A DNA stretch of 34,473 nt from a virus: positions 1 to 34,473 of IMG/VR virus record IMGVR_UViG_3300034167_000313; one strand, given 5' to 3'. The notes below the pieces were generated by a model, which was not told where the DNA came from, did no database searches, and saw only the letters and a program-made list of their open reading frames with translations. Both the position numbers and the translations under genes were made by a program. Each line of letters starts with the position of its first letter. The first letter of the stretch is position 1. Below, one piece after another: positions 1 to 6,854 of this stretch.

Positions 1-82
1 AGCTAATAAACAATTCAATCTTTGTACTTACCTGACTTGCTTCATTAATACTAATAATATACGGTGACCTTGCTCTAATCAT
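1..82 (-). CDS. Tail structural protein, N-terminal fragment cut by the contig end
   Basis: The start codon is at 82 and the reading frame runs off the left edge after about 27 codons. It is identical to the start of the complete 344-aa gene at 33817-32783, because these bases are the left copy of the terminal overlap. It overlaps the end of the 192-aa gene by four bases (ATGA). It is not a separate gene; the intact copy is at the other end. Confidence 0.85.
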   Translation of the reverse strand, partial: MIRARSPYIISINEASQVSTKIELFIS

Positions 83-657
83 TTCGGTTGTTTAATTGAG
101 TAGTTAAATATCTTTTCTAAATCTATTTTTAAGTCATTGACTAATTCTTGAGGTAAACGTTTGTAAGCTGCTTCAAATGGTTTAGTGAAAAACAAAGTTG
201 GTCTTATACCTTTCGCATAAATTGACCTTGTTATTATCCATGCTGTCGCATCGTAGGATAAAAATTTACCTGTAGACTTCTTTGTTTCAGGGTCACGCTG
301 TCTAAACTGAAATTTACGTGCCTTAACCCATCTTTGTATTCCCTCCGTTAATCCTCCTTTTGCTCCCGTTCCGCTCCCAAATTTATATGGTGACTTTGGC
401 GCTCTTGCGTTTGAACGTTTACCTCTCACCCCCTTATCTTGATAGTTACCGTATTCCTCCATTTGAAAGTTAAGGAAATAACCTTTAGCATAAACCTTTG
501 CTTCACCTTTCAATGAGTTGTATAACTTTCGTGTGTTGTTGTGTGAACCAAAAGGCGCACGTCCCTTCGTTAAGTTAGTACGAGCTTGTTTAATTACCGA
601 AGTTTTGAACTTATCCAATGCAGCTTGTAAGCCTGACTCCCTTAAATCTGCTAACAT
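79..657 (-). CDS. HK97 gp10-like tail completion protein, allele A
   Basis: This 192-aa protein resembles the HK97 gp10-like neck or tail-completion family, which helps join the tail to the head. The middle holds a YxxxxDxGxxG-type segment (EYGNYQDKGVRGK, about 69-80), a glycine-rich stretch and the GGLTEGIQRWVKARKF region. The C-terminal third ends in a basic amphipathic helix. It overlaps the upstream 152-aa gene by seven bases and the downstream 344-aa gene by four. It is the left allele of a gene repeated at 33814-34392, differing at five residues (T19, R78, N83, A84, K88 here) although the DNA differs at about 50 sites, so nearly all changes are silent. The family call rests on the pattern and the neighbours. 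Confidence 0.7.
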   Translation of the reverse strand: MLADLRESGLQAALDKFKTSVIKQARTNLTKGRAPFGSHNNTRKLYNSLKGEAKVYAKGYFLNFQMEEYGNYQDKGVRGKRSNARAPKSPYKFGSGTGAKGGLTEGIQRWVKARKFQFRQRDPETKKSTGKFLSYDATAWIITRSIYAKGIRPTLFFTKPFEAAYKRLPQELVNDLKIDLEKIFNYSIKQPK

Positions 658-1109
658 ATTGTCATTTCGTTTGGTGCTAATATGTCAAAGGTCATAGTCC
701 AACCTGCAACCGCATCTGTGAACCTATCAACAAACGGCTCGCAACTTGCAGTGTCATCTAACACTTCATACCCTGCATCGTTAATGTCACCACGGCGAAC
801 CCTCTCAAATATCCTATTAAGTATGCTTAAAGTAGTGTTTAACACATCATCCTCATTATCGTTACCCTTGTAAATATCCGTTACATCGTCTTTACTTATA
901 TCAACTATTGACATCATAACCAATGAAACATTGTACACCGTTGTATTTCCCCTAAATGCTACATCGTTAAATATAATGTGACACAATGGGTACATATCTT
1001 GCTTTGCATTTGTGATTTTATCAAGGCTGCCTTTCGTTACTCGATTAACCAATGGGTCCGCAAGTATAGAGTCATGCAGTAATGTAGATAGGTTATAATA
1101 GTTTTTCAT
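651..1109 (-). CDS. Putative tail completion or tail terminator protein
   Basis: This 152-aa acidic protein has no motif I can name with certainty. Its size and its place, between the frameshifting chaperone-like gene and the gp10-like protein, fit a tail terminator or minor tail protein. It has a beta-rich middle (HIIFNDVAFRGNTTVYNVSL) and a C-terminal segment, DAVAGWTMTFDILAP, of the kind seen in small virion proteins that measure or close the tail tube. The ATG at 1109 lies 16 bases inside the end of the frameshift extension (stop at 1095-1093), and its own stop overlaps the next start by seven bases. Its last 29 codons are repeated at the right end of the contig. Confidence 0.55.
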   Translation of the reverse strand: MKNYYNLSTLLHDSILADPLVNRVTKGSLDKITNAKQDMYPLCHIIFNDVAFRGNTTVYNVSLVMMSIVDISKDDVTDIYKGNDNEDDVLNTTLSILNRIFERVRRGDINDAGYEVLDDTASCEPFVDRFTDAVAGWTMTFDILAPNEMTIC

Positions 1110-1359
1110 GTGATCGCTTTAATTGTTTAACCTCGATTCTGCTTTTTTGTTGTTCGAACGTTAAAAAAGTTAAGCACTGATGAAGTCCCAACGCTGTAAC
1201 TTCGTCAAATCTTCTAATGTCTCCTTGAGCGACATGATAGATTGAGCTATACCAACCCCATTGTTTTGAGAATTGAACATTCTCTGAATATGGGTTTTGT
1301 TCTTCATTTTCTCCAAAGAGGACAGCGTACTGCTTATTAATTCTATTCCTAAAGTCCAA
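1093..1359 (-). CDS. -1 frameshift extension of the tail chaperone-like gene
   Basis: This 88-codon reading frame overlaps the end of the 225-aa gene in the -1 frame. It has no good start of its own: the first in-frame start-like codon is a TTG formed by the end of a nine-T run. The frame is protein-like, with a FSKQWGWYSSIYHVAQGDI segment, a following helix and a basic C-terminus. It runs past the frame-0 stop at 1170 almost to the next gene. A ribosome slipping back one base on T9 (1366-1358) would give a fusion of 163 + 88 = 251 residues. This is the layout of the lambda G/GT tail assembly chaperones. Independent initiation at the TTG cannot be excluded. Confidence 0.6.
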   Translation of the reverse strand: MDFRNRINKQYAVLFGENEEQNPYSENVQFSKQWGWYSSIYHVAQGDIRRFDEVTALGLHQCLTFLTFEQQKSRIEVKQLKRSHEKLL

Positions 1360-1847
1360 AAAAAAACAGATGCAGGTAGTACAACGTCCAATGGTGCGTA
1401 TTTTAACACCTCTGAGTAACTTAAATCACCCTTGTAAGGTTCTATCTCATATTTGCCCTTAACGTCCTTAACAATTGGCCTATACATTACAGCCAGTGCT
1501 TTGTGTATGTTTTGAAAATCTCCTATGTTAGATTCAATGTCGATGTACTCACCCCAACTTATTTCTTCAAGGTCTGGAATAAATCCAAACTCCACACCGT
1601 TCAATTTAAACCTATGTTTAAACTTTGTTTTCTCGTTAAACAATTTATCAAAGTGTTGCACCAACTCTATTACCGTCGATGCTTTCATCTTAACAACTTC
1701 CTTTAATTCAAGCCCACAAAAGATTTCAATCATTTTTTGAAATACAAACTCTTTATCGTCTGAGTTGTTCAAAGTAACCATGTACTTCTGATACCTATCT
1801 AAACTTATTTCGGATAAGTTGGAAGGGATGTCAATTTCAATCTTCAT
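1170..1847 (-). CDS. Putative tail assembly chaperone (gpG-like, frame 0)
   Basis: This 225-aa protein is mostly helical and soluble. Residues 1-160 hold alternating acidic and hydrophobic segments (for example GFIPDLEEISWGEYID, about 91-106), and the region around APLDVVLPASVFFW precedes the slippery run that encodes V161-F162-F163. After that point frame 0 continues for 62 residues to a stop at 1170, while the -1 frame continues to 1093. The role as tail chaperone is inferred from this architecture and the tail-gene neighbourhood rather than from a recognised domain. The ATG at 1847 overlaps the stop of the upstream lipoprotein gene (ATGA). The first 15 bases match the first 15 bases of that lipoprotein gene. 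Confidence 0.6.
   Translation of the reverse strand: MKIEIDIPSNLSEISLDRYQKYMVTLNNSDDKEFVFQKMIEIFCGLELKEVVKMKASTVIELVQHFDKLFNEKTKFKHRFKLNGVEFGFIPDLEEISWGEYIDIESNIGDFQNIHKALAVMYRPIVKDVKGKYEIEPYKGDLSYSEVLKYAPLDVVLPASVFFWTLGIELISSTLSSLEKMKNKTHIQRMFNSQNNGVGIAQSIMSLKETLEDLTKLQRWDFISA
1358..1366 (-). promoter_or_regulatory. T9 slippery run for -1 frameshifting
   Basis: On the minus strand, nine T's sit in frame 0 as GTT TTT TTT TGG. A U UUU UUU heptamer allows both tRNAs to re-pair after a one-base backward slip, giving TTT TTT TTG GAC and entry into the open -1 frame. Downstream structure was not evaluated. Confidence 0.55.
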
Positions 1848-2071
1848 TTTTTATGTATTGGATTACTACAATTCCCTTTATGGGAACCCCAATCATGATT
1901 GGAACCATTAAATTTGCCAATATATTGGCAGCTATCGATTACAATTTCTTGTAAGTCAAACCCAATATTACCATATCTAATGCCTGTATCTTTTGTTATA
2001 ACATTGGGACGTTCACAACTTATAACACTTAAAAATATTACTAAAGCTATTATCTTAATTTCAATCTTCAT
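1844..2071 (-). CDS. Small putative lipoprotein
   Basis: This 75-aa protein has a lipoprotein signal peptide: a basic start, a hydrophobic core IIALVIFLSV, and lipobox VISC with the acylated cysteine at residue 19. The mature part is about 57 residues, with a C-terminal WGSHKGNCSNPIH segment that may bind metal or form a disulphide with C50. I chose the ATG at 2071 over that at 2077 because it gives a normal signal peptide. No lipoprotein export signal of the K-(D/E)2 type follows the cysteine, so it may face the periplasm. It looks like an accessory gene placed between terminase and tail genes, and its 5' end repeats the 5' end of the next gene. Confidence 0.6.
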   Translation of the reverse strand: MKIEIKIIALVIFLSVISCERPNVITKDTGIRYGNIGFDLQEIVIDSCQYIGKFNGSNHDWGSHKGNCSNPIHKK

Positions 2072-2252
2072 AAACATTTTCTATTTCTACTTCATAACCT
2101 AACTTTTCAAGAATACCTTTAACAATTGTTTCAGTATCTGTATTTCTGAAATCAAGCTCTTCACCGTTAACCGTTGTAATCATTCCGTAATCATAACAAC
2201 AACCATCACCACACGTGCTTTCGTATTCTTTAAATGTTATTTTTACTTGCAT
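2061..2252 (-). CDS. Small cysteine-rich hypothetical protein
   Basis: This 63-aa acidic protein has a compact STCGDGCCYDYG stretch (about residues 13-24) with three cysteines, which could bind metal. The rest alternates beta and charged residues. It overlaps the upstream 40-aa gene by ten bases and runs 11 bases into the lipoprotein gene. No function can be assigned. Confidence 0.55.
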   Translation of the reverse strand: MQVKITFKEYESTCGDGCCYDYGMITTVNGEELDFRNTDTETIVKGILEKLGYEVEIENVYED

Positions 2253-2365
2253 AGTATACTATTGTAATTTCTTATTTTATACAATACTTCATGTATTATA
2301 AAATCGTTTATGTTTTGATATCCATAACAATCGCGATATAAACCTGGTGTCAATCTACAACTCAT
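2243..2365 (-). CDS. 40-aa hypothetical protein
   Basis: The start at 2365 overlaps the stop of the upstream 63-aa gene as ATGA, and the frame runs 40 codons to a TAA at 2245-2243. The protein begins MSCRLTPGLYRDCYGYQ and contains three cysteines. It fills what would otherwise be a gap in a tightly coupled operon. Function unknown. Confidence 0.45.
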   Translation of the reverse strand: MSCRLTPGLYRDCYGYQNINDFIIHEVLYKIRNYNSILCK

Positions 2366-2553
2366 TTTGCTATCATTACTTTAGCCCTTACACCCTTCCA
2401 ATACTTCAACGATGCTTCAGCTTTCGCTACCTCATTGTCGATTGACTCAACGCATTGGAATTTCCAATTATCCCCGTATTCGTCTTTGTAAGCGTCCACA
2501 ACCTTTGCGCTGCTCTCATTAATCATTTGTCTTAGTGATTTACCTAATTCCAT
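2362..2553 (-). CDS. 63-aa hypothetical protein after terminase
   Basis: This small protein is charged and probably helical (SLRQMINESSAKVVDAYKDE). It overlaps the end of the large terminase gene by 14 bases and is coupled to the next gene by ATGA. It has no membrane segment or cysteine pair. Its place beside terminase is compatible with a packaging accessory role, but nothing in the sequence shows this. Confidence 0.55.
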   Translation of the reverse strand: MELGKSLRQMINESSAKVVDAYKDEYGDNWKFQCVESIDNEVAKAEASLKYWKGVRAKVMIAK

Positions 2554-3745
2554 ATTTACCTTTATTTGGGTTACTTAATTGATAACTAACTGCATACCTT
2601 AACGCATCTAACGCGTGGTTATATTTATCTATCGGTGTTTCTGATTTCTTTTCAAGCCAACAATAGTTATTTAATTCTTTTATCAAATCTACTGAATTTT
2701 CTTCAATAATTAAGTCATAGTCTTGTAATAAACTTATTCCGTACTTTACTGAGTCGGCTCCTTTGATTGTAGGTACAATGTTAAGACCTTGAGACTTTAG
2801 TTCATTTATCAAACGTGGCTCTGCATTATCGGCAACTATTAAGTCGCGCCCTGCAAATTGCCTATTTAGTTGTGAAAGTTGTGATGTGGTCAACCCTGTT
2901 TGATAAATATGAAGTCTAACATAAATTATCTTGTTAGTTTTATCAATTGACGTTTCGATTAATGTAGATGGATCGTTTGAGAATCCATAATCCTGACCAA
3001 ATACACTTCCATTATCTTTGTTGTATTCACCTATCCTCCAATTGGTAAAGATAACTCCTTCTGCTTTCTCTAACCATCCTCCGAGTATTGTGTGTTTATA
3101 CTTGTCGGGACGGCGTTCTTTTATCGTTTTTATTTGATTTAAGAAACTTTCAGATAAGTTTGATATATTATCCTTATATGTTGTGTGAATGTACGTAGTA
3201 TCGCCTTTAATTGTATTGACTCCTGCTTCAACTCCTCTACTCTCGAAAAACTTTTGATAAATGAAATGTTCTTTAGTAGCAGGGTTAAGTATTAATATTA
3301 CCCTATTTTGTTTTTCTTTATGTCGAATAGAATAATCAATCTTATCGAACGTATCTTCATCCGTTAACTCTTCAGCTTCATCTAAAATCCAACAAGTGAC
3401 CCCAGCCAATGATTTTAAATTAGCGGTTTGGGTTCCGCTCGATGTCTTTATTCCCTTGAATAGTATCTTACTCCCTGTCCTTAGATTTATTATTTCGTCC
3501 TTTGTTATATGGAAGTCTTTATGCTTATCTAATATATCAATCTTATCAATAAATTCAGGTATAATAGAGATGTGAGCAGAAGTAAGGGTATAACGTGTAA
3601 ATAAGATAACGTGGTTGCTTTCGTATGTAAGGAGTAGTAATAGTAGATTAATAGAATATGACTTACCACTACCCCTACCACCTGTAACAATGAAATATCT
3701 AGAATCATTTGCAAATGTTTTATATTTCGGATTCAGTATTACCAA
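2540..3745 (-). CDS. terL: Terminase large subunit (TerL)
   Basis: This 401-aa protein is the packaging motor and nuclease. The ATPase has Walker A at TGGRGSGKS (21-29), Walker B at CWILDEAEE (118-126) and a coupling motif ILNPATK (152-158). The nuclease domain carries its acidic residues at D252 (GQDYGFSNDP), D306 (LIVADNAEP) and D380 (NHALDALRY). Length and motif order are normal for PBSX-type terminases. It overlaps the small terminase gene by 26 bases. The circular map of the contig fits headful packaging or a replicative circle, but the packaging mode cannot be read from this gene alone. Confidence 0.93.
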   Translation of the reverse strand: MVILNPKYKTFANDSRYFIVTGGRGSGKSYSINLLLLLLTYESNHVILFTRYTLTSAHISIIPEFIDKIDILDKHKDFHITKDEIINLRTGSKILFKGIKTSSGTQTANLKSLAGVTCWILDEAEELTDEDTFDKIDYSIRHKEKQNRVILILNPATKEHFIYQKFFESRGVEAGVNTIKGDTTYIHTTYKDNISNLSESFLNQIKTIKERRPDKYKHTILGGWLEKAEGVIFTNWRIGEYNKDNGSVFGQDYGFSNDPSTLIETSIDKTNKIIYVRLHIYQTGLTTSQLSQLNRQFAGRDLIVADNAEPRLINELKSQGLNIVPTIKGADSVKYGISLLQDYDLIIEENSVDLIKELNNYCWLEKKSETPIDKYNHALDALRYAVSYQLSNPNKGKYGIR

Positions 3746-4097
3746 AACTTATTAAATCTTTTAGATTAACATTAGTGTTTTTATTTTCACTCTCAACATA
3801 TTGCATAGATAGTTTTTTTAATTCATCAGGAGTAGCAATCAATTTCATCAAAGCCATCTGTAAGGCAGGAGCATTTGACTTGTACCATTTAGAACGCATT
3901 GAAACTTTTAATTCAATACGATTAGTTTCTAATAATCCTTTTAGCTCGTCGGATTTTTCGGATTCAGGAGGGAAAAACTCGTAAAATGTAGCTTTATGAA
4001 TTGGTAAAAAAGCAACAATATCATCTATAAAAAACAATTTATGCTTAACTATCATTTCCTTTGCTTGCTCGAATATCTTTTGTTTGTCGTATGCCAT
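3720..4097 (-). CDS. Terminase small subunit (TerS), putative
   Basis: This 125-aa protein lies directly upstream of TerL and overlaps it. The N-terminal 35 residues form a helix-turn-helix-like segment (IVKHKLFFIDDIVAFLPIHKATFY, about 17-40) suited to pac or cos site recognition. The middle (LLETNRIELKVSMRSKWY, then APALQMALMKLIATPDE) is a pattern typical of Bacteroidota small terminases that oligomerise through helices. The C-terminal 20 residues are polar and may contact TerL. The call rests mainly on position and this pattern. Confidence 0.75.
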   Translation of the reverse strand: MAYDKQKIFEQAKEMIVKHKLFFIDDIVAFLPIHKATFYEFFPPESEKSDELKGLLETNRIELKVSMRSKWYKSNAPALQMALMKLIATPDELKKLSMQYVESENKNTNVNLKDLISFGNTESEI

Positions 4098-4101
4098 GAT
4101 G

Positions 4102-5130
4102 TTAAATTTTATCTAACCATTGTATTCTAATCTGATTTGCTATTTGTGCGGTCATTACAGGCGGAACACTCATACCAATTAAATACTTTGGTTCTACATC
4201 TTGAAAATCGTAATCTAGTGGGTATGTTCCGATTTGACAAATATTATTATCTGACAAATAATTTGGTTTTTTATTGTGTAATAAAGGACTTGAATTACTT
4301 GCAATAATAGTATTACAAACTTCATTATCTGAAACTTTTATACTCCCAAAATAATTACCTTTTGGGTGTGCTTTTGATAAAGCATTTCCTTGTGGGCATA
4401 ATTCCCAATACTTTAACATTTCTCCTGTAATATTTTTTCCTATTGTATTATTTTCAATTAATCGAAAAGGTATTGTATCCTCATTAAAATCTAACTTCAA
4501 TTTAGGCAAATTCAAATCTTTTCTTTGGCAAATAAAAAACACTCTTTCACGTTTTTGTGGCACTCCCATTGATGCGGCATTAAGTAAGAATAGCTGAACA
4601 TTATAACCTGCTTCGTCAAATGCTTTAAAAATACGCTTTACATAAAGTTTTGCGTTACCTTGTATCAATCCTTTTACGTTTTCAGCTAAAACTATTTTAG
4701 GTTGTATTTTTTTTGCAAGTGCTATGTATTCAAAAAACAAATCGTCTAAAACTTGTTCAGCTTGTCCCTCTTTAAATACCTTTTTTTTGCCCCAATCTTT
4801 TTCACGATTACCAGCCATACTAAATGAAGAACAAGGCGGTGAACCATCTAATAAATCCAAATTATATAATTCATCTGGAATATCTGAACGCTTAACAAAT
4901 TCTCTAATATCTTCTAAAAATAAGTGTTTAGGTTTGTGATTTAACTGATAAACCTTTGCGATTTTAGGGTCAATTTCAACCCCTCCTAAATGATTAAACC
5001 CTGCTAATTTGTAGCCCATTGTTGAACCGCCACCACAAATAAAAGTTCCGAAAACATTATAATTATTTGGCTGTATATTCTTTGACGGATAGCCGTCTTT
5101 TAAATACCATTTATAATGAAATAAGTGCAT
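4102..5130 (-). CDS. DNA (cytosine-5) methyltransferase, orphan
   Basis: This 342-aa protein has the ordered motifs of C5 methyltransferases: the SAM-binding FGTFICGGGSTMGY (27-40), acidic VEID (51-54), the catalytic SPPC with Cys100, ENV at 150-152, and QKRERVFF (192-199). The target recognition region lies roughly at 200-310, and the final segment (about 320-335) is the AQIANQIRIQW helix. No restriction enzyme is nearby, so it probably protects phage DNA from host nucleases or marks it for packaging; this is inference. It overlaps the ParB-like gene by 20 bases and is followed four bases later by TerS, in one operon. Confidence 0.92.
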   Translation of the reverse strand: MHLFHYKWYLKDGYPSKNIQPNNYNVFGTFICGGGSTMGYKLAGFNHLGGVEIDPKIAKVYQLNHKPKHLFLEDIREFVKRSDIPDELYNLDLLDGSPPCSSFSMAGNREKDWGKKKVFKEGQAEQVLDDLFFEYIALAKKIQPKIVLAENVKGLIQGNAKLYVKRIFKAFDEAGYNVQLFLLNAASMGVPQKRERVFFICQRKDLNLPKLKLDFNEDTIPFRLIENNTIGKNITGEMLKYWELCPQGNALSKAHPKGNYFGSIKVSDNEVCNTIIASNSSPLLHNKKPNYLSDNNICQIGTYPLDYDFQDVEPKYLIGMSVPPVMTAQIANQIRIQWLDKI

Positions 5131-5653
5131 CGTAAAGTATTTTTTCGGGTGTTTGTCCTAACTCTTGTAATCGTTCTTTTACTAAATTATAATCGTCTTC
5201 AGTAAACTCTAATTTAATAGTATATTTCTGATCCTCAAAATCATTTAAATCAAGTTCTTTGTTCTTTTCTGAATAATCTGTTTCAGTATTAAAACTCGGC
5301 ACTTCCAACCCCCATTCTTCTAATTGTTCAGTATCCCATTCGCTTAATAAGTCCCAATCCCATTCGCCACCTGAAACATTATCTTTAATCAAAAATTCTC
5401 GTTGTTGTTCCTCTGTAAGATTGTCAGCTATGATTACAGGTATTTCTTTTAAACCCGCTTCTTTACAAGCCTTGAATCTCATATTACCACCTAAAATAAT
5501 CATATCTTTATTGACTACAATAGGTCTAATATCTAACATTTCGGGAAAGTCTTTAATCGACTGAACTAACTTTGTAAACTTATCGTCCTTAATTAACCTC
5601 GGGTTGTTAGGGTTTAATTTAACATCCGATATTTTTGTTTTTATTATATTCAT
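5111..5653 (-). CDS. ParB/sulfiredoxin-like nuclease domain protein
   Basis: The 180-aa protein begins with a ParB N-terminal-type domain (about 1-100): conserved LNPNNPR near residue 13, RPIVV at 43-47 and the signature GGNMRFKACKEAG (55-67). The remainder is acidic, with repeated W/E segments and no clear DNA-binding helix-turn-helix, so it is not a full partition protein. Such stand-alone ParB-like proteins are common next to methyltransferase and terminase genes in Bacteroidota phages and prophages. The start overlaps the stop of the 131-aa gene (ATGA), and its end overlaps the methyltransferase by 20 bases. Confidence 0.85.
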   Translation of the reverse strand: MNIIKTKISDVKLNPNNPRLIKDDKFTKLVQSIKDFPEMLDIRPIVVNKDMIILGGNMRFKACKEAGLKEIPVIIADNLTEEQQREFLIKDNVSGGEWDWDLLSEWDTEQLEEWGLEVPSFNTETDYSEKNKELDLNDFEDQKYTIKLEFTEDDYNLVKERLQELGQTPEKILYDALISL

Positions 5654-6045
5654 CCTAAAAATCCGCCTTGCCCTTCAGGAAAAGACTCTTTGTTATATTC
5701 ATTAAAAACTATTCTAACTTTGCGTAACATGTCGTTTAAACAACTAGCACATGAAGTAGGTCTCTCGTTTGTTTTAAATACTCTATTGTAAACCTTTAAG
5801 AATTCAATTTGTTGTGATGGTTTAATCTTAACAGATATTTGAGGTAATAGTTCTTCCAATAATTTATATTCAGGCTCTGTTAAGCATTCAGGTGTTTTGT
5901 AAGGGAATAGCTTGTTAAGTACTTCTTTACGTTTATCGCAGCCACAATCTTTACCTGCAATGAATTTAACAGCTTTATCAATTCCTGTTGCTTCAGTAAA
6001 CTTAGCTACTGTATCTCCAAATCCTTTCGATACTCTTTTTGCCAT
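5650..6045 (-). CDS. Conserved cysteine protein, terminase-operon type
   Basis: This 131-aa protein has an N-terminal GFGDTVAKFTEATGIDKAVK segment, then CGC at 34-36, a helical middle, and SCASC at 98-102. The four cysteines could form one zinc site. I recognise the general type from Bacteroidota phage and prophage operons just before ParB, methyltransferase and terminase genes, but its function is not known to me. It overlaps the sigma-like gene by 40 bases, so the two are likely translated together. Confidence 0.7.
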   Translation of the reverse strand: MAKRVSKGFGDTVAKFTEATGIDKAVKFIAGKDCGCDKRKEVLNKLFPYKTPECLTEPEYKLLEELLPQISVKIKPSQQIEFLKVYNRVFKTNERPTSCASCLNDMLRKVRIVFNEYNKESFPEGQGGFLG

Positions 6046-6488
6046 ATCTTTAATTTTCGTTTACATTTTTTAATAGTGTGAAAAATAGATGTTAAACTTA
6101 TTTTAGTTTCCTTTTCTAATTCTCGCATACTTTTTCCGCTTCGCAAATATAATAAAAATAGTTGTTGGTCGAACCACTCCCATGTTTTTATTTCATCTTC
6201 AACGCTTTGGTAATATAACTCTATTTCATATGTTTTGTTGTTTTCATCCTCTGATAAGTCAACCAGAAGGTCTATGTCTACTGTTGAAACATTACGCTTG
6301 CATGAGTCATAAAAAGAGTTGCGCAGCATTATCCAGATGAATGATTTGGTTACTACTTGACCTTTGCCGTATTTGTGAAAACGAATGTACATATCTTGTA
6401 CAATGTCTTCAGCATCGGTCTTGGCTCCGAATCGTTTAACAATTCTTACCCATTCATCGTGGTACTGCGCAATTTCTGTTAGATTCAT
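6006..6488 (-). CDS. Sigma-70-like (ECF-type) RNA polymerase factor
   Basis: The 160-aa protein has the two-domain layout of small sigma factors. Region 2 spans about 8-66, with AEDIVQDMYIRFHKYG as the core-binding helix and KSFIWIMLRNSFYDSCKR following. Region 4 spans about 105-150 with a helix-turn-helix (SGKSMRELEKETKISLTSI, then a basic helix). It probably redirects host RNA polymerase to phage genes of this downstream operon, since it stands first before ParB, methyltransferase, terminase and the structural genes. A terminator-like hairpin and a promoter-like box precede it, suggesting controlled expression. Which promoters it recognises cannot be told here. Confidence 0.8.
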   Translation of the reverse strand: MNLTEIAQYHDEWVRIVKRFGAKTDAEDIVQDMYIRFHKYGKGQVVTKSFIWIMLRNSFYDSCKRNVSTVDIDLLVDLSEDENNKTYEIELYYQSVEDEIKTWEWFDQQLFLLYLRSGKSMRELEKETKISLTSIFHTIKKCKRKLKIWQKEYRKDLEIQ

Positions 6489-6504
6489 GGGGTTAAAGAT
6501 AACG

Positions 6505-6537
6505 AAAAAACCCTTACAACAATTGCTGCAAGGGTTT
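6505..6537 (-). terminator. Rho-independent terminator or attenuator before the sigma gene
   Basis: The minus strand reads AAACCCTTGCAGC, loop AATT, GTTGTAAGGGTTT, then a run of T's. The stem is 13 pairs with two G-U pairs. It lies after the MazG-like gene and only 17 bases before the sigma-like start codon, downstream of a -7-like box. Confidence 0.75.
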
Positions 6538-6553
6538 AAAACTAATTATATGC

Positions 6554-6565
6554 TATGCAAATATA
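6554..6565 (-). promoter_or_regulatory. Promoter-like -7 box before the sigma gene
   Basis: TATATTTGCATA matches the Bacteroidota -7 consensus TAnnTTTG, but no TTG box lies 19 bases upstream. The same 12-mer occurs at 14860-14871 before the HNH gene. If used, transcription would start near 6551 and run straight into the hairpin at 6537-6505. Confidence 0.45.
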
Positions 6566-6569
6566 CAAA

Positions 6570-6854
6570 TTATTCTTTTATAAACGTTCCGTTAATTGTT
6601 TTGCCTTTTCGATATTCAATAACTTTAAAGGCACGTTTTGCACAATCTTCTAACGAGTAACCCATTTGATTAGCTAATATTACAAGTGTGATGTAGGTAT
6701 CTCCAAGGGCGTCAATCGTTTCTGAAATATCTCGCTTTAGTATTGCAGATGATAACTCTCCAACCTCCTCCATGACCTTTGCAAGCTGTTGAAATTTGTT
6801 GTCGGGGTTGTCTAATTTCCTTGCTTTGCCCCAGTTGATTATTTCTCTTTCCAT
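6570..6854 (-). CDS. MazG-like nucleotide pyrophosphohydrolase
   Basis: This 94-aa all-helical protein carries the MazG pattern: EEVGE (29-33), then ETIDALGD (45-52), with the acidic residues E30, E33, D48 and D52 placed to bind magnesium. One MazG domain of this size hydrolyses NTPs or dNTPs and in phages may adjust nucleotide pools or ppGpp levels. The ATG at 6854 overlaps the DUF3310-like gene by 16 bases. It is the last gene of the middle operon, followed by a promoter-like box and a terminator. Confidence 0.85.
   Translation of the reverse strand: MEREIINWGKARKLDNPDNKFQQLAKVMEEVGELSSAILKRDISETIDALGDTYITLVILANQMGYSLEDCAKRAFKVIEYRKGKTINGTFIKE

Larger units (their letters stand above)
1..738. 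repeat. Left copy of imperfect 738-bp terminal repeat
   Basis: This segment recurs at 33736-34473 at a fixed offset of 33,735 bases. Bases 1-99 and 620-738 are identical to the right copy, while 100-619, inside one tail-completion gene, carries about 50 substitutions by hand count and no indels. The overlap means the contig is circular and was cut open here. The divergent middle suggests two alleles from a mixed phage population. Confidence 0.9.

Noticed and set aside
100-619. Diversity-generating retroelement as cause of the allele differences
   Set aside because: Changes are mostly silent and not limited to adenines, and no reverse transcriptase was seen.
1-738. Fixed direct terminal repeat of the packaged genome
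   Set aside because: The two copies differ at about 50 sites and break genes at both ends; a replicated terminal repeat would be identical.
3529-3714. 61-codon minus-strand frame in the terminase gene
   Set aside because: Out-of-frame shadow inside the Walker A region of TerL; isoleucine/leucine repeats are an artefact.
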